Both the position numbers and the translations under genes were made by a program. A stretch of DNA of 64,000 nt from Protula sp. h YS-2021. Lineage: Eukaryota > Annelida > Polychaeta > Sabellida > Serpulidae. This document shows, piece by piece, positions 12,681 through 25,288 of this stretch (position 1 is its first letter; each line of letters opens with the position of its first letter). Below the pieces are notes generated by a model. The model was given only the letters and a program-made list of their open reading frames with translations. It was not told where the DNA came from and searched no databases. Location of the stretch: contig OX457025.1 in NCBI GenBank assembly GCA_949752745.1, forward strand, positions 97,839,804 through 97,903,803, in the 5' to 3' direction.

Positions 12681-14331
12681 TCCGTCACGGAGGTTTCCAG
12701 AAAACTCCTCCTACGCTGTTTGACGTAGGACAATGAAATTTGGCACAGAGATAGAGGGTGATCAGATGTCGTGAAATTCGCGATTTTTTTACCTTGAACT
12801 TCTGGGTGAAGGTCAAATTGAGGTCAAAGGTTTTTTACCTCAAAGTGGTTTCCAGAAAACTCCACCTACACGGTTTGTAGTAGAAAGACGGCATTTGGCA
12901 GAGACATCGAGCGTAATGAGTTGTCGTGAAATCCGCAAAATTTTTTGACCTTGACCTTGAAGGTCAAGGTCGAATTGAGGTCAAAATATTTTTTCAAAGA
13001 CCTATTCCATCACGAAAAATTGCTGGAAATAGCGCTCAAATCCTTGTTTCAACAAGTGTACGATGTCACGAGGCAGCAGCAACATGGATGAAATCTCGAC
13101 ATCTTGACAAAATTCACTGTCAAGGTCAAGGTCATGTGATTTTTGTATAATGAAATCCGTTAGAGAAAAATTGTAGATTATCTCGAAAACGGTCAGAGAT
13201 AGAGCGATTTGGAGCTTATTTTCGACCCTTTGGGCCTAAAATAAGTTATAGAAGAGGAACCTCGGTGATCTTGACCTCCTCCGTCATGGTCAAGGTCAAA
13301 AACCGGAAGTTGACCATAATCTCGTAAACGGTTAGAGATAGAGCGATTTTGAGCTTATTTTCGACCCTTTGGGCCTAAGAGACGTTATATAAGAGGTACC
13401 TCGGTGACCTTGACCTCCCCCGTCATGGTCAAGGTCAAAAACCGGAATGTGACCATTATCTCGAAAACGGTTAGAGATTTTGAACTTATTTTCAATCCTT
13501 TGGGCCTAACAGACGTTTTATAAGATGTACCTGGGTGACGTTGACCTCCTCCGTCATGGTCAAGGTAAAAAACCGGAAGTTGACAATTATCTCGAAAACG
13601 GTTAGAGATAGAGCGATTTTGAGCTTATTTTCGACCCTTTGGGCGTAAAAAACGTTATTTAAGAAATACCTCGTTGACCTTGACCTCCTCCGTATGGTCA
13701 AAGTCAAAATTCGGAAGTTGACCATTATCTCGCAAACGGTTAGAGATAGAGCGATTTTGAGCTTATTTTCGACCCTTTGGACCTAAGGGATTTTATATAA
13801 GAGGTACCTCGGTGGCCTTGACCTCCTCCATCTTGGTCAAGTTCATAAACCGGAAGTTGACTATTATCTCGAAAACGGTTAGAGATAGAGCGATTTTGAG
13901 CTTATTTTCGACACTTTGGGCCTAAGAGACGATATATAAGACGTACCTCGGTGACCTTTACCTCCTCAGTCATGGTCAAGGTCGAAAACCGGAAGTTGGC
14001 CATTATCTCGAAAATGGTTAGAGATAGAGCGATTTTGAGCTTATTTACGACCCTTTGGGCGTAAAAAATGTTATATAAGAGGTACCCCGGTGACCTTGAC
14101 CTCCTCCGTATGGTCAGGGTCAAAACCGGAAGTTGACCATTATCTCGAAAACGGTTAGAAACTGAATTTGATTATTTGACATTACATTATATTAATTTCG
14201 ACGTCCTTGTTCATGAGAATATTTCGGAAGCTGACAATTATGTGAAAAGACTTAAAATGTGTTTTTCACCAGATAGATGGTACCATTGCAAGTGGGTGTC
14301 ATTTCGCTACGTGTAGCGAAATTCGGTCTAG
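12680..14331 (+). mobile_element. Helitron-like (pearl/HINE-type) element with 139-bp array and CTAG terminus
   Basis: The element opens with two copies of a GTTTCCAGAAAACTCC block (12690 and 12848). Next comes a tandem array, 13165-14160. The word GTTAGAGATAGAGC or its variants starts at 13192, 13331, 13470, 13601, 13739, 13878, 14017 and 14154, so the period is 139 bp with one 131-bp and one 137-bp unit. The 3' end at 14301-14331 is a 9-10-bp hairpin (ATTTCGCTA/TAGCGAAAT) followed 9 bases later by CTAG and then T, the classical Helitron CTRR-T ending. The T-rich 5' end at about 12650-12690 is not precisely fixed. No Rep/helicase frame is present, so it is non-autonomous. Confidence 0.75.
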
Positions 14332-15300
14332 TTAAACATATTTGTTCACGTTAAGGTTTTCATCCATTAAAGTGACAAGTAGGTCACCAAAATGAAATCA
14401 TCCTTCGTAGCTTTATAGCACAAAATATTGTGATTCTATGACGGTAACATAGCGTTAACAGTAGCCATTTTATGAACATTGAAGCATTAAGAGGCGGAAA
14501 ATTAGCTCAATTGCCGAGCTTAGGCCAGTTAAGACCAAGATTGCAATTAGATATCTGGCCTGCGGTGATAAGAAGCGATTACCTTCGCACCGATTGCATC
14601 AACTTGGTGAATGAATTGGATTACCTTCCGCACAATTGAAATCATTGCCTATTGATTCTTGTGGCCATCCCTATAAAAACATTATAGCAGCTTGAAGCAG
14701 CCATGTTTTAAATGCGTAACAGAGGAATTTTGCTGATATGAATCTGAAACGATTTGATACGAATATTATTGGCATCTTAATCGTTCTAATGTTTAAAATT
14801 CAGAGTGCGCATTACTAAATTTTATTGATAAATCTGCTGTCCTTGCTGTGAGAGTTGTGCTAATCAGTGGTTTAATTGTTGTGAAATGAATGACATAGCG
14901 ATGGCGTAAATGCTCCAGATGTTGGGTTCCATGTGAACGTTCAAGAAGCATAATATTGTGTTGGTGCTGATCTACCGCTTTCTGGTATTTATCAAGTAAC
15001 ACATGCTTCGTCTATCTATTGTGCTTCTCTCTAGCCTACTGACCAGACAACGTATTGACAAAAAGTGCCCATAAATTTGGGAGAGAAAATAAATTTAACT
15101 AGATGCAACATGGCACCATATAGTATTTAATATCAATTACTGTGTTATTTGGCAGGAATGGTCTCGGACTGATCAGTCATAAAGCCTTGTTTGTTCTGCG
15201 AATCATTTCGACCTGGGAAGACCTGGAAAGACCTAATAGAAAACAAACACAAAGATGCTAATTGTACTGCAGTTCTATTTCAATCATGTTCTATTTTTCA
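14332..15300. other. intergenic, nothing recognised
   Basis: No supportable exon, RNA or array. The minus frame at 14793-15002 has no family character and no convincing start context. Confidence 0.45.
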
Positions 15301-15301
15301 G

Positions 15302-15466
15302 GAATCATCAGTAGTCCTTTGTCGACATTGCATTATGTTGTCGAAACATTGGCCACAAACGAGAAAAAGAAGATGCACATACACTGCTACAATTTTACTT
15401 TTGGTTCAAACGGTCTTCAATTTGATGTTAAATGCTCCAAAGGTGCTATTTGTTTTGCTAAGTTAG
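15302..15466 (+). CDS. candidate internal exon of an unidentified gene
   Basis: A 165-nt open stretch (55 codons) sits between a good acceptor (pyrimidine tract then CAG at 15299-15301) and a strong donor (GTAAG at 15467). It is phase 1 at both ends, as is common for shuffled extracellular modules. The encoded segment has spaced cysteines and a balanced composition (for example HIHCYNFTFGSNGLQFDVKC). I do not recognise the family and see no partner exon nearby. It could be an orphan exon of a gene with long introns or a chance open frame between splice-like sites. Confidence 0.3.
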   Translation, partial: ESSVVLCRHCIMLSKHWPQTRKRRCTYTATILLLVQTVFNLMLNAPKVLFVLLS

Positions 15467-17630
15467 GTAAGATAAACACAAACTGCTGTTTTCCTACCAT
15501 TACTGTTAAAACAAATCTTGGAACCCTACCAAGAATCCTCTAACTAAAATATATGATTTGTAAAAACTGGTACCTTTCTCCTTTGCCCACGGACATTCTT
15601 GTTGTGTTCTGCTGTCAACAGCAATAGAACCTGCATTATATAATAATAGCGAAAATGTAACCTGGGAAGGTGCAAAATTAGCACGAAGAGTATTAATTAA
15701 GAATTAATTAAGGAATCTAAAAACGTCCTGACAGTATTTCCTTAAACTAATCACATAATCACATAAGACCTTAAAACATGAGGCAAACAGAAACCCCCTG
15801 CAGCCACATTCGCGAATGGGTTACGGAGAAGCCCATAACTTAATTCAAAAGTTATGCCAGTTGTTTGAAGCAGATTTAATCCACTGGGTTAACTAACTGC
15901 AAATTCATGAACGTTGATTTAGGTTTAACCCATTGGATTTGACCAAAACGTTAACACTGCTTCTGAGGTGGCAGTGCTTCTGCTTCTGCAACCCATTAAT
16001 AGGTTTAAAAATTGCAATTGCTAGATTTATTACAATGCAAGAATGGCTTGCTAATCGAGATATGAGACGTGAAATACTTTTAGAGAGCGAGGAGACCTGT
16101 TCACTGTATATAAATCGAACTAACTTTATCATAGGTTTAGTTTTCAGATGTCGGAGTTGAAGTTTTTGCTAGAAATGATTAGAAACTGTTTAAAAACCAA
16201 AATTTTTGTTCACTTCCTTTTCACCGAAATTGAAATTATTGGTGACTTTGTGTTTTTGACATCGGGGTCATTTCAAATTGTATTAAGAGATGTCTTGGGT
16301 TCATAAGTCTTCACTCAGCAGACATATACTTGAGGTAATATCTTGCTTGTGTAGAAGACCACCAGAATTCATCAAATATCCGACAAAAACGAACAAAATA
16401 AAATTTTAAAAAATTACGATGTAGCTTGATTTCCTGCGGTGACTACACCCATATCCGAATTCAGGCCTGTAGATAACAATGCGTTCATAAACAAGAAAGG
16501 CTACCATAGCATTAATGTACAAGCTTACTACAGAACCAAAATATGAGCTTACTTCAGTGTACGCAAAAACTCGGGAAGAAAACAGTGAAATTCTACAAGA
16601 AAATACTTTCTACAATGCACACAAAAACTAGCATGTTGAAGGGATGTTATCAGAAGATGCCTCATACGCTTGCCAAAATTGGCTTTGAACATCTTTTCAA
16701 AATCTGGAGCAGGACACACCCCAGAAGAGATTTAGTATGCAATAAAGATTCACCCTATTATATTCCAACAACTACAAAATGATTTATATTCATATATTTT
16801 TGCATGTGGCAATCGAAACCCGGTTTAAAGTACTGCGTAAGCAAGTATGAAAACAAAATCAAAAGCAGTATCGTTTTTCTATGTATTCATTACTTGGAAC
16901 TTACTTATTTAAAACAGGGCTCACAAACGAACACGAATTTTGATAGAACAGACTTTCAGACCACTTGAAAGGAGGTTTCTTGTTCTTGTGCTAAGAAAAC
17001 TGCAGATAAAACCTGTGCCACATTTACTACCTGTTTTCTTCTGCACAATATATGTAGAAAATTCCACATAAATATACGAAATAAACGAAGGAATCGAAGT
17101 AATACATGACGCCAATGTACCTGCACCAAATGCAAGAGATGTTACAATAAGGAATTACATTACGCAAACATACTTCACATAGAAAAACAAAATGGTAATG
17201 TATTTCATAAAATGACCTATTTGCTATTAGGCACTTTTAAATTATCACTTTATCACAAATTCTGCATGTTTCAATTTTATACATGTTTAGTTTCCCTGGT
17301 CACGCTAAAATTGCAAAAAAACTTTGGAAAATCTAATATGGCACATGAGAACACCTTTGTACTCCCAATTGTTTCGCTGCACAGTAACAAAGTCGGACTA
17401 TTTTATTTGCTCGTTTTTAACTGGCATATATATTTTACTGTTCGCTTCAATTTGAGTGCAGAGAGGAGAATTTAGGTCAGATGTTAGGATAGATGCGTCT
17501 AATTTTATTATATTAAAGTTTTCTTTTACTACGCAGCTTAAACATTTCCAGCTTGAGTATTTAGGATTGTAATTTTAGATTGTCTAACTCCAAGTTATAT
17601 TTTTGTGTGATTTTGTAGATTTCAAACTTT
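15467..17630. other. intergenic, no supportable gene
   Basis: Several 60-90-codon frames exist on both strands (for example 16543-16782 and 17212-17475). They lack splice contexts, family character or codon regularity. No array or terminal repeat was identified. Confidence 0.4.
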
Positions 17631-17789
17631 CGTCTATTTTAAGTTCCAAGACTTTCGTTTGTAGGTCTTTATTTTGCGTACACGGAGCGAAAACAACTCT
17701 TCTCTTCTTTGGGGTCGTGGATGGGTAGATACGTTCGACTGGTTACAGAATCGCTGAAACAAAAGTAGTATATAAATGTGGGTATGAGT

Positions 17790-18200
17790 TTCTGGAAGCA
17801 GAATTATGACGTCACTTTCGCTTTGGAGCGGATATGAGCACACAAACAAGAACTGACGTCAAAATTCTATTTCCGGAAACTGTGCTCATACCCGCATTTT
17901 TTCGGAAGATGGAGTTATGAAAACAGTTTTCTAAAATTAGAAATAAAAAGTAAACAAATAAAAAATAAAATAAATAAATAAACAAATAAAATTAAACAAA
18001 TAAACAAATAAAAAAATAGATAAACAAACCGGGGCTATGAGCACAAATGTGCTCATACGAGCATTCTCGGTTGTTTTCAACCCCACGCGAGTATGAGCAT
18101 AAGTGAGTAGTGCATAAATGCAAGTATAAGCACACCTGTGCTCATACCCGCATTCTCAGTTGTTTTCAAACCCGCGCGGGTATGAGCACAGTTTCCGGAA
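17790..18200. repeat. cluster of GTGCTCATACCCGC hairpins
   Basis: The word GTGCTCATACCCGC and its complement recur at about 17880, 18048-18100 and 18138-18189. The last is a perfect 14-bp stem (18138-18151 with 18176-18189) and a 24-base loop. A diverged hairpin of the same design lies at 18048-18100. An A-rich (AAAYAAATA)n stretch at 17940-18030 separates them from the first half. This looks like a foldback or tandemly inverted minisatellite rather than a gene. Confidence 0.55.
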
Positions 18201-18239
18201 GTGGTTAAAAACCGCTCGCGATGTTGAATCGTTTTGTCA

Positions 18240-19230
18240 AGTGACGTAAGTTTCGTCAAAGAATGCATGTACTTTCGTCATCGCATCCGGAGCATATTCG
18301 AACGTGCAAGATTTCGTCACGACATCAAGGCACGCATGTACTTTCGTCATCCCATTCGAGTACGTTCGGGCGTCATTGATGACGTCATTTACTAGAACGA
18401 CAAACATGCGTATCTTTAAAACTACTCGGTCGATCTCAACCATCTTTTCATCATAATTATCAGGACGAATTTAACTGTTTATATGTGACGTCATTAAAGA
18501 CATCACAGATGACGCCAACTACTAAAAAATCTCAAATGCGTATATCTTTTAAATCTACTATGCCCATTTCATCCATCTTTTCACCATTGTATTCAGGAAG
18601 ACTTTACATATTTATTGGTGACATCACGAATGACGTCATTTACTAAAAATTTTAATCGAGCATAATTTTAAAACCATTGAATCGCGATCGATTTCAACCA
18701 TCTTTTCACCAGTGTATTTAGAGACTTAAGTTGTTTACTAATAAGCTCACGATGACGTTATTTACCTAAAAATTCAAATCGGGCATAACTTTATAATGTT
18801 GGATCTATTTCAACTATCTTTTCACCAAAGTATTCAGGAAGACGCTACTTGTTTACTGATGACCTCACTGATGACATCATCGATGACCTCATCTGCTCAT
18901 AATATTAAACGTTTATTTCGTTAAAATTACTCATTTCATTTCAACCATCTTTTCACCAAAGTATTTAGGAAGACCTTAAGTGTTTATAGGTGACGTAACT
19001 GATGGCGTCATCGATGACGTCATATACTAAAAATTGTAAACGTCTATGTTTTTAAAACTACTCGATCGATTTCAGCCATCTTTTCCCCATAGTATATAGG
19101 AAGTACTTTAAAGTTTTATTGATGACGTCATTGTTGACGTTAGGAATGGTGTCGTTTACTTAAAAATTTTAATCGAGCATAACTTAAATTTTATTGGACC
19201 TTTCTAAACCATTTGTTTACCAAACTGTTC
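18240..19230. repeat. ~127-bp tandem repeat array carrying TGACGTCA palindromes
   Basis: The word CATCTTTTCACC (or a close variant) starts at 18441, 18573, 18699, 18824, 18946, 19077 and about 19205, giving spacings of 122-132 bp. Each unit also has a TTTCAACCATC word, an AGGAAGAC word, one or two TGACGTCA-type palindromes and an ACTAAAAATTT word. The first units (18240-18440) are more diverged. TGACGTCA is the CRE/ATF consensus, but here it is part of the repeated unit. Confidence 0.75.
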
Positions 19231-19239
19231 GCAATGTTT

Positions 19240-21080
19240 TTTATCAACAAAGTAATAAGTGTTCTAAAATGGCTTGATAATGTTCGCTTTGTTCTAGACG
19301 TTGGGTATATTTGAATAGTCTCATAAACAGTTATTTTAGGCGGTGCTTATAAATGGGTCGAAGGTGATAACTTGCTCTTTCATGCGCATCTTCAATCCTT
19401 TGTTCTTCATATTCTGAAAATTTTCCTTGAAATTTTACATTCTGGTCATCATATACTTCTCGCGCCATATCATACCAAACAGAATCTATTTTTGACTCAC
19501 TTTCAGAACTGAATCATGTTATTTTTAATGTCACAGAACCATGAATTCATACTTCTGTAGGTTTATAAATTTTAATATTTTCTTTATTTATTTAAATTCA
19601 CCTACTCTGCATAGATGAGAGTTTTTTAAATAAAACTTAATTATTATAAATTTAATTAAAAAATATACTATGAAACTTCGAAATAATAAGGCGCAAAATA
19701 CGATCCCAGAATTGTGGGACTTATATCACACTATTCAGTCAATTTAGCCCTTCAGATCGGGTAAAAAGTTCTTGCTAATTATTTAAATCAAACAGAGAAA
19801 CCAAGACAAAAAATATTCCTGATATAAAGATTGCCAAATTTTAGCAGCTCTAGGTTCTGCTTTTCCTACCTGTTTTCCTATAATCTTTGTTCATATTATG
19901 TTTCTCAAGTCAAGTAAATTAATGGTATGTGTGAGAGAAATTAGGTAGAGAAAACACTTGCTTATAAAAGGAAACAGCTTTATTACGTTTTTTTGTAAAC
20001 AAAATTCTGTAACAAAATTCTGTGTCAACTAATGGCTTTACAAGAAAAGTAGTAAGAAAACGGCTTGACAAATAGTTATTAATCAACACAGCATCAAAGT
20101 AGAAAGTGATATATTTGATACGTGTGAGAGAAACGTAGGTAGAGGAACACTTAACTATGTACAAACGGAATCCCCCATATGAAGAGTTGTGCGAAAAAGT
20201 ACAATTATGTCAAATAATCATTTTATAAGAACACTAGTAAATTTACTACTTGACAAATTTTTATGACAAAGCAATATCTGAAGAAGTAGAAAATTAATGT
20301 CCTCTCTTTGGTTTGCTGGACGCTATTTACATTTCAAAACGAGCCCCTCCTACCTTTTTAGATCGCCTTTTAAACGCAAGCGACGCACCATGCGGGCTTC
20401 GTCTTCCCCAGAAATACCTCTATTTCTCGACATGTTTTGAACACCCGAAGTAATATATGTGCTATCAAACATATGTCCCAAACAATTGCTTCGGCGACCA
20501 AGGTTGGGGGGTTTCATTGGAAAAAGGGTTTCTCTTCTTAAATAACACATTGTCTACCTTGTACGTTTTATTTCGTGGGTGGATGGACCCTAGAAATTGT
20601 TTGAGTGAAATAGTGACACTGACAACTGAACTATCTGTTATCGGTCAAATAGAAAAAGATATCAGATAATCACAACGAAATGTATTCCTAAACTCTCTGT
20701 TTAACTTTGTGCTGTCCATGCAAAAAGACCCAAGAAGAAATATGTGGTTTCTGAGCTATGGCACGGTTGCCAGTATTCATTATATAGGTCCTCTCGTTGC
20801 TCTGTGGGTCCTGTAAAATACTGGGAATCTCAGTAATGTAGACATATTTCTCAACTCTAACACAATTCAACATGAGCTATCTGATTTTAAAGTGACCTTG
20901 ATTATACTTGAAAATTTGCTGCTTACGATTTAATAAAACGGTTTCTTGTCACCTTTTCTTATCACAAAGTAAGTGCGCATGAATGTCTGATAATAAAAGT
21001 GGGCAAGTGCATAAAGTATATCGTTACGACAATGGGCTCTAGAAACGTATTTCAGTTAATTTGATTCGACTGATTTGATT
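19240..21080. other. intergenic with one ~197-bp two-copy tandem duplication
   Basis: At 19921-19975 and 20118-20170 a segment with the wording GTGTGAGAGAAA...GTAGG/AGGTAGAG...AACACTT is repeated about 197 bp apart. A weak first-exon candidate exists on the minus strand at 20433-20354 (ATG, 26 codons rich in Arg/Glu, then AAG and a GTAGG donor), but it has no partner exon, so I do not annotate it separately. Nothing else is supportable. Confidence 0.4.
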
Positions 21081-23296
21081 GGACAACAGATTATATAAGT
21101 CTTGTTTTTTCAGCATGATATCAATTTAAGTATGGCATCGAAAGTTTAAAGAAATACAAGAGAAAATAGAGACTACGAACGGATATAAAACAAAAAATGA
21201 AAATACGTTTGTTAAAAAAGCATTTAAAATATGCCTAGGTATAACACGCTTTCATTGAAGGATAATCTTTAGTTTGCTTGTTTGTCATCAGAAGAAAGTT
21301 TAGGATCTTTGAAAGCACATCAGTTTTTGCTGAGAAATTTAAACTGGATGAAGTGACAAGGACACTGGAAAGGTGTATGTGCGTCCTTAACAAGACCACT
21401 TTAATGACAGCTGACTTCTAAGAGATCAAATTCTGTTTTGCAAAAATGGATATTGCAAAAGCGGTAAATGAACTCTTTGAAATATATGTCCAAAAACAAC
21501 GACAAACAATTTCTAATGCTACTACGACTAATTCATCGCATTTCTTCAGAAAGAATGTATAAACTCATTGTTAGAAAAAGCATCAGCAAGCTTAGGAAAC
21601 ACCGCGAAAAGCTTGAACCACCTCCGACTATCAATTCTTAAGACAGGTTCTTATCATCTTCTTCAAACTCAATTCATTAATCTGGTGAATTAACGAAGTG
21701 TCATAGCTGCGAGGTAAGTTCCTCAATTACCGAAGCGATTGAGGAACTAATTAAAAAAACAGACATCTGCTTGGTGTCTTGAGATTTTTGGGGAAGTTTA
21801 TTTTATGTTATTGGCTTATATCCTACAGATGCAAGGAAGGCTAAGGAATCAATCAGGGTTTTACAACTTAAAGATAATTTTGTTTACATTTCACTTGGAC
21901 TCAGTATCCATATGGAACTTTTGGAATATAATATGACGTTGCCTAGGCTACTATTTACAGATTAGTTTAACTGAATTGAGAGAAGCCTTGAGGGAGCAAC
22001 AGGACTTGAAACAATTTTAGGTATTGCAAGAAAATATCGAAGGGTCGAAAGGCATTTTGACTAGAATATGACATGTGGCATTGAGAGTCGCAAATTGGCT
22101 GCAGTCTTGCGATCAGATCTTTTAGAATACATAAGTACACCCCAAATGTTTATCGGTTTTTCTTGGTTTGTTCGTTGACATTGACAAATTACTGAACTGG
22201 TAAAGGAACCAATTAGAAAATCATATCTTAACCAAGACGGTCTTTTAGTGACATTGCTTAGATTTTGATGAATTAAAATCTTGACACCGCTGTTTCTGCA
22301 GTGTTGTATGGGAGCCAATTTTGGCAATAAAAACAGCAACATTACAAAGTGGCTTTACTGGAAATAAACTGGAGATAGACAATATCAGAAAACTGGCGTT
22401 CCAAAATTCCCTTTCACAAGCAATCGCCAATGTCGAGGATTATTTAGTGTCAGCCATGACATTCTACAAGGGAAATAATAATCCTGCTACTCGGTAAGCT
22501 TAAAACGAAAATACGGAATGGAGGTATACAAAATATAGTGAGTGAAATTATCTTAGAGGCAGCAAAAGTACTTAAAATTGGTATTTTCGAGAAGAAATAT
22601 CCAAATCTTCAATCCTTTTACTCGAAAGAGAGAAAAACTCAAAAGTCGAGTAAAATTACATATAAGCTATCACATGTAAGCCATCAGACATACTCGAACC
22701 ATACATGAAACAACGACAACGACAAGAAAAATGCGTGAAATATGTCATTTGGATTTCTCTTTTTACTCCTCGCGTAATGTATTAGGCGTTCTAACGAATT
22801 CTATCCAGCTGGAAATATTCATTGGGTATGAGAAAACGGACCAGAATTTTACAGACAGTCAGCAATGAATGTGGAAAATGTTTAGCCTATACTTCTAAAA
22901 ATGTGCATATTGTAACCTTATATTAAATCTTATACCTTGCATCTAATGTATATTTTTAGTTACACATAAAAACTCTGTATTTTTAACACTTTATGGCTAG
23001 TACACTCACATTCTATATAAGTTCACAAAACTCAAAACAAGATCAGTTTCATTGTCTCTTTTTTGTAATTTAGGTATAATATAGATCTATTTTGTGTTAT
23101 ATCATTTAATTTTCTCACGCACTTTCTTGATTAGCAAAATTACAAATATGTATTACGTTTATATGTACTAAATAAGTTAGGAATTCATGAAATATTTTAT
23201 CATAATTCATTAAACCTAGCAGATTTCCGAATATCCCGATGTGTTTTACTTGATATATAAGATATTTTAAAAGAATTCAAAACATTATTACAGTTC
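21081..23296 (+). repeat. copy A of an inverted duplicated segment (partners at 29.75-31.2 and 39.5-40.8 kb)
   Basis: The left half (21081 to about 22150) is the reverse complement of 39.70-40.78 kb. The right half (about 22165-23296) is the reverse complement of 29.75-31.21 kb. The similarity is high over long runs, for example 22750-23240 against 29800-30290, and it continues past the coding part into non-coding flank. Copy A is therefore the only contiguous version. The others look like one reverse-oriented copy split by about 8.3 kb of other sequence. Confidence 0.8.
21270..22665 (+). pseudogene. decayed gene for an unidentified helical protein, copy A
   Basis: The reading shared with the inverted copies begins around 21345 (LDEV-TLE-CMCVLNKTTL wording). 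It continues through an alpha-helical, Leu/Lys/Glu-rich stretch and ends near 22665. Copy A has many stops and frame changes, for example a stop just after the TTLMTADF wording near 21420 and another after QDLKQF at about 22018. A late segment at 22310-22495 is open and reads like a helical repeat. The three copies keep the same amino-acid wording despite silent and indel differences, which supports a former coding function. I do not recognise the family and assign no function. Confidence 0.5.
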
Positions 23297-24032
23297 TATC
23301 CTTTGCGAGAGACACGGCAGCAATTTTAGATTCATTGCATGTACAAATGTGTGATCGGTATAAATCAGAAGAAATAATTAATCAAATGAGGAACACTTCG
23401 TCAGGATTTCTTCAAGCTTGACTTGACGTTGCAAAAACCTTAAAAGTATGCGGTAAAAAGACTAAAAAACACGTAGTGAAATTCTACAAGTAATACATAT
23501 CAACTCAGAGAGCTTTAATTCTTAGCAGGAGAACTTTAATACCATAGTATTTACCTCATTTCATTCATTATCGAATTTGTTGACCCTTCCATTTAATTGC
23601 AATAAATTAACAAACACAAAAATACTCTTGAAAAGCACTGTTGTTTGAGACTATTGAAATTTTAAGCACGAAAACTAACAAAACATTTAAAACATAATCT
23701 TGCCACTATCCCGCGTAGACAAAAACATATCCCTCCAGAAAGTTATCCGACCACTCTTCCTCTGAATTCTAAGTTTCATAATGTCAAGTCCATAATCGGG
23801 TATGACAGAGATTTATTCACTATATGATCATCTTAGAGCAGCCTGTATGAAATAAACAGAAGAACAAATCTCGGACCAGTCTGGTACATAATTATTCGTC
23901 TCTGTTGCTGGAATTCAGTACGTTTCTGGCTGAATTTATTAGCGAATAAACTAAATCTGTAGTTACAACAATCAAAGGTCAGTTTTGATCTGGAAACTGT
24001 AATTCCAGAAAAAAAATCAAACGAAGCAATGG
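23297..24032. other. AT-rich spacer, nothing recognised
   Basis: No open frame of note, no repeat structure and no RNA gene could be supported. Confidence 0.45.
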
Positions 24033-25288
24033 ATATATGTTACAGGCAAACTGTCAAATCAGGCAGATTGTAAAATTCCTGGTTCGACCAGGCACATTGT
24101 AATCTTCCTAAAATTTTTAGGCAGATTGTAATCTGCCTGACTTTGGAGCCTGAAAATTTGACAATTTGCCTGAAATGCAAGGAACGTTTGTAATCATGAT
24201 CCATCCCATTCAAAACCGGCTGTTCCATGCGATTTGGTTGTTACCTATTTAAATATGTGATCGTAAGAATAAAAGGTAATTGATGTGATCAATTGCAATT
24301 ATATAGAGCAAAACATTCGGTTATGGTCATGCACAACACTGGTTTTTTAGTATCTACTCATGCGTTTTATGGGATTTGGTTGTCATTTATTCTGATATCT
24401 GATCGGAGGGATAAAAAGCGATTGATGTGTCTAATTGCAATTAAATACACGTGAGTGGGCGGTTTGCTCGTTCGTTTCATGTGATTTATTTACCACTTGC
24501 TTTCTTTTATGCCTTGAGTTATTACACCTGCATAATGCTATTGATATGTTTAAATGCAATTCTAATTACAATGTCTTGTAAATGCGCGACTTTTTTGCTG
24601 ATTGCTTTATGTCTTGACTGAGCACATTTTTACAATAGCATTGATGTGTTTGAATGCAATTGGAAATTGCAATTTCTTGATAAAATAAATGCAATGATAT
24701 AAATCTCAATCCAGCTCCCCCCAACACCTCTATGATGTATTATATTTTGAGATCAACATGCCAATGTATCTTCCTAATTCTTACTCCTCCGGTATTTGAT
24801 GGGATTTTTGTGCACAGTATAAATACCGCGTGAAAAATTGATACCTGATAAATATATTTACAGTGTTACATAGTTATTTTTTAGCTAGTACAATAAATAA
24901 AAAATAGTTGCGTTTAATTGCAACCTCAAAACCCCCATAGATCGATACAATTGCATTTAAATACATTGCTGCAGTTGTCAATGAAGACATGCGATAAAAG
25001 TAACAATAGAAAATACACGGCAATCAAATCGCATGAAACGCGCGAGCGGACCCATTGTTCACTCCCACTGAATTGCAATTGACAACATCAATCGCCTTTT
25101 ATTCCTAAGATCACATATTTGAATAGACAACAACCAAATCGCATGGGGGATCATGATTACAAACGTTCCTTTCATTTCAAGCAAATTGTAAAATTTTCAG
25201 GCTCTAAAATCCGGCAGATTACAATCTGCCTGAAATTTTCAGGCAGATTATAATCTGCCTGATTTGACAGTTTGCCTGTAACATATAT
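24033..25288. mobile_element. foldback-type element with long, internally repetitive inverted ends
   Basis: The outer ends are ATATATGTTACAGGCAAACT at 24033 and its reverse complement ending at 25288. The inverted similarity extends inward for about 200 bp on each side, through AGGCAGATTGTAATCTGCCTG blocks (24045-24145 and 25200-25265), an ATCATGATTACAAACG block and an ATGCGATTTGGTTGT...GATCAATTGCAATT block. The inner block is itself repeated about every 150 bp in the left arm (24225, 24365, 24475), the hallmark of foldback elements. The central part (24680-24900) is unique. The flanking TA may be the target duplication. No transposase frame was seen. Confidence 0.75.

Noticed and set aside
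13492..14123. Minus-strand open frames reading LTIRRRSRS-type repeats
   Set aside because: They are readings of the 139-bp repeat unit in successive copies.
13165..14160. Regular repeat array considered as CRISPR-like
   Set aside because: The whole 139-bp unit repeats with no unique spacers, the host looks like an animal, and the array sits inside a Helitron-like element.
20354..20433. Minus-strand first exon (26 codons, then a donor)
   Set aside because: A good ATG and donor-like GTAGG, but too short and without partner exons to stand as a feature.
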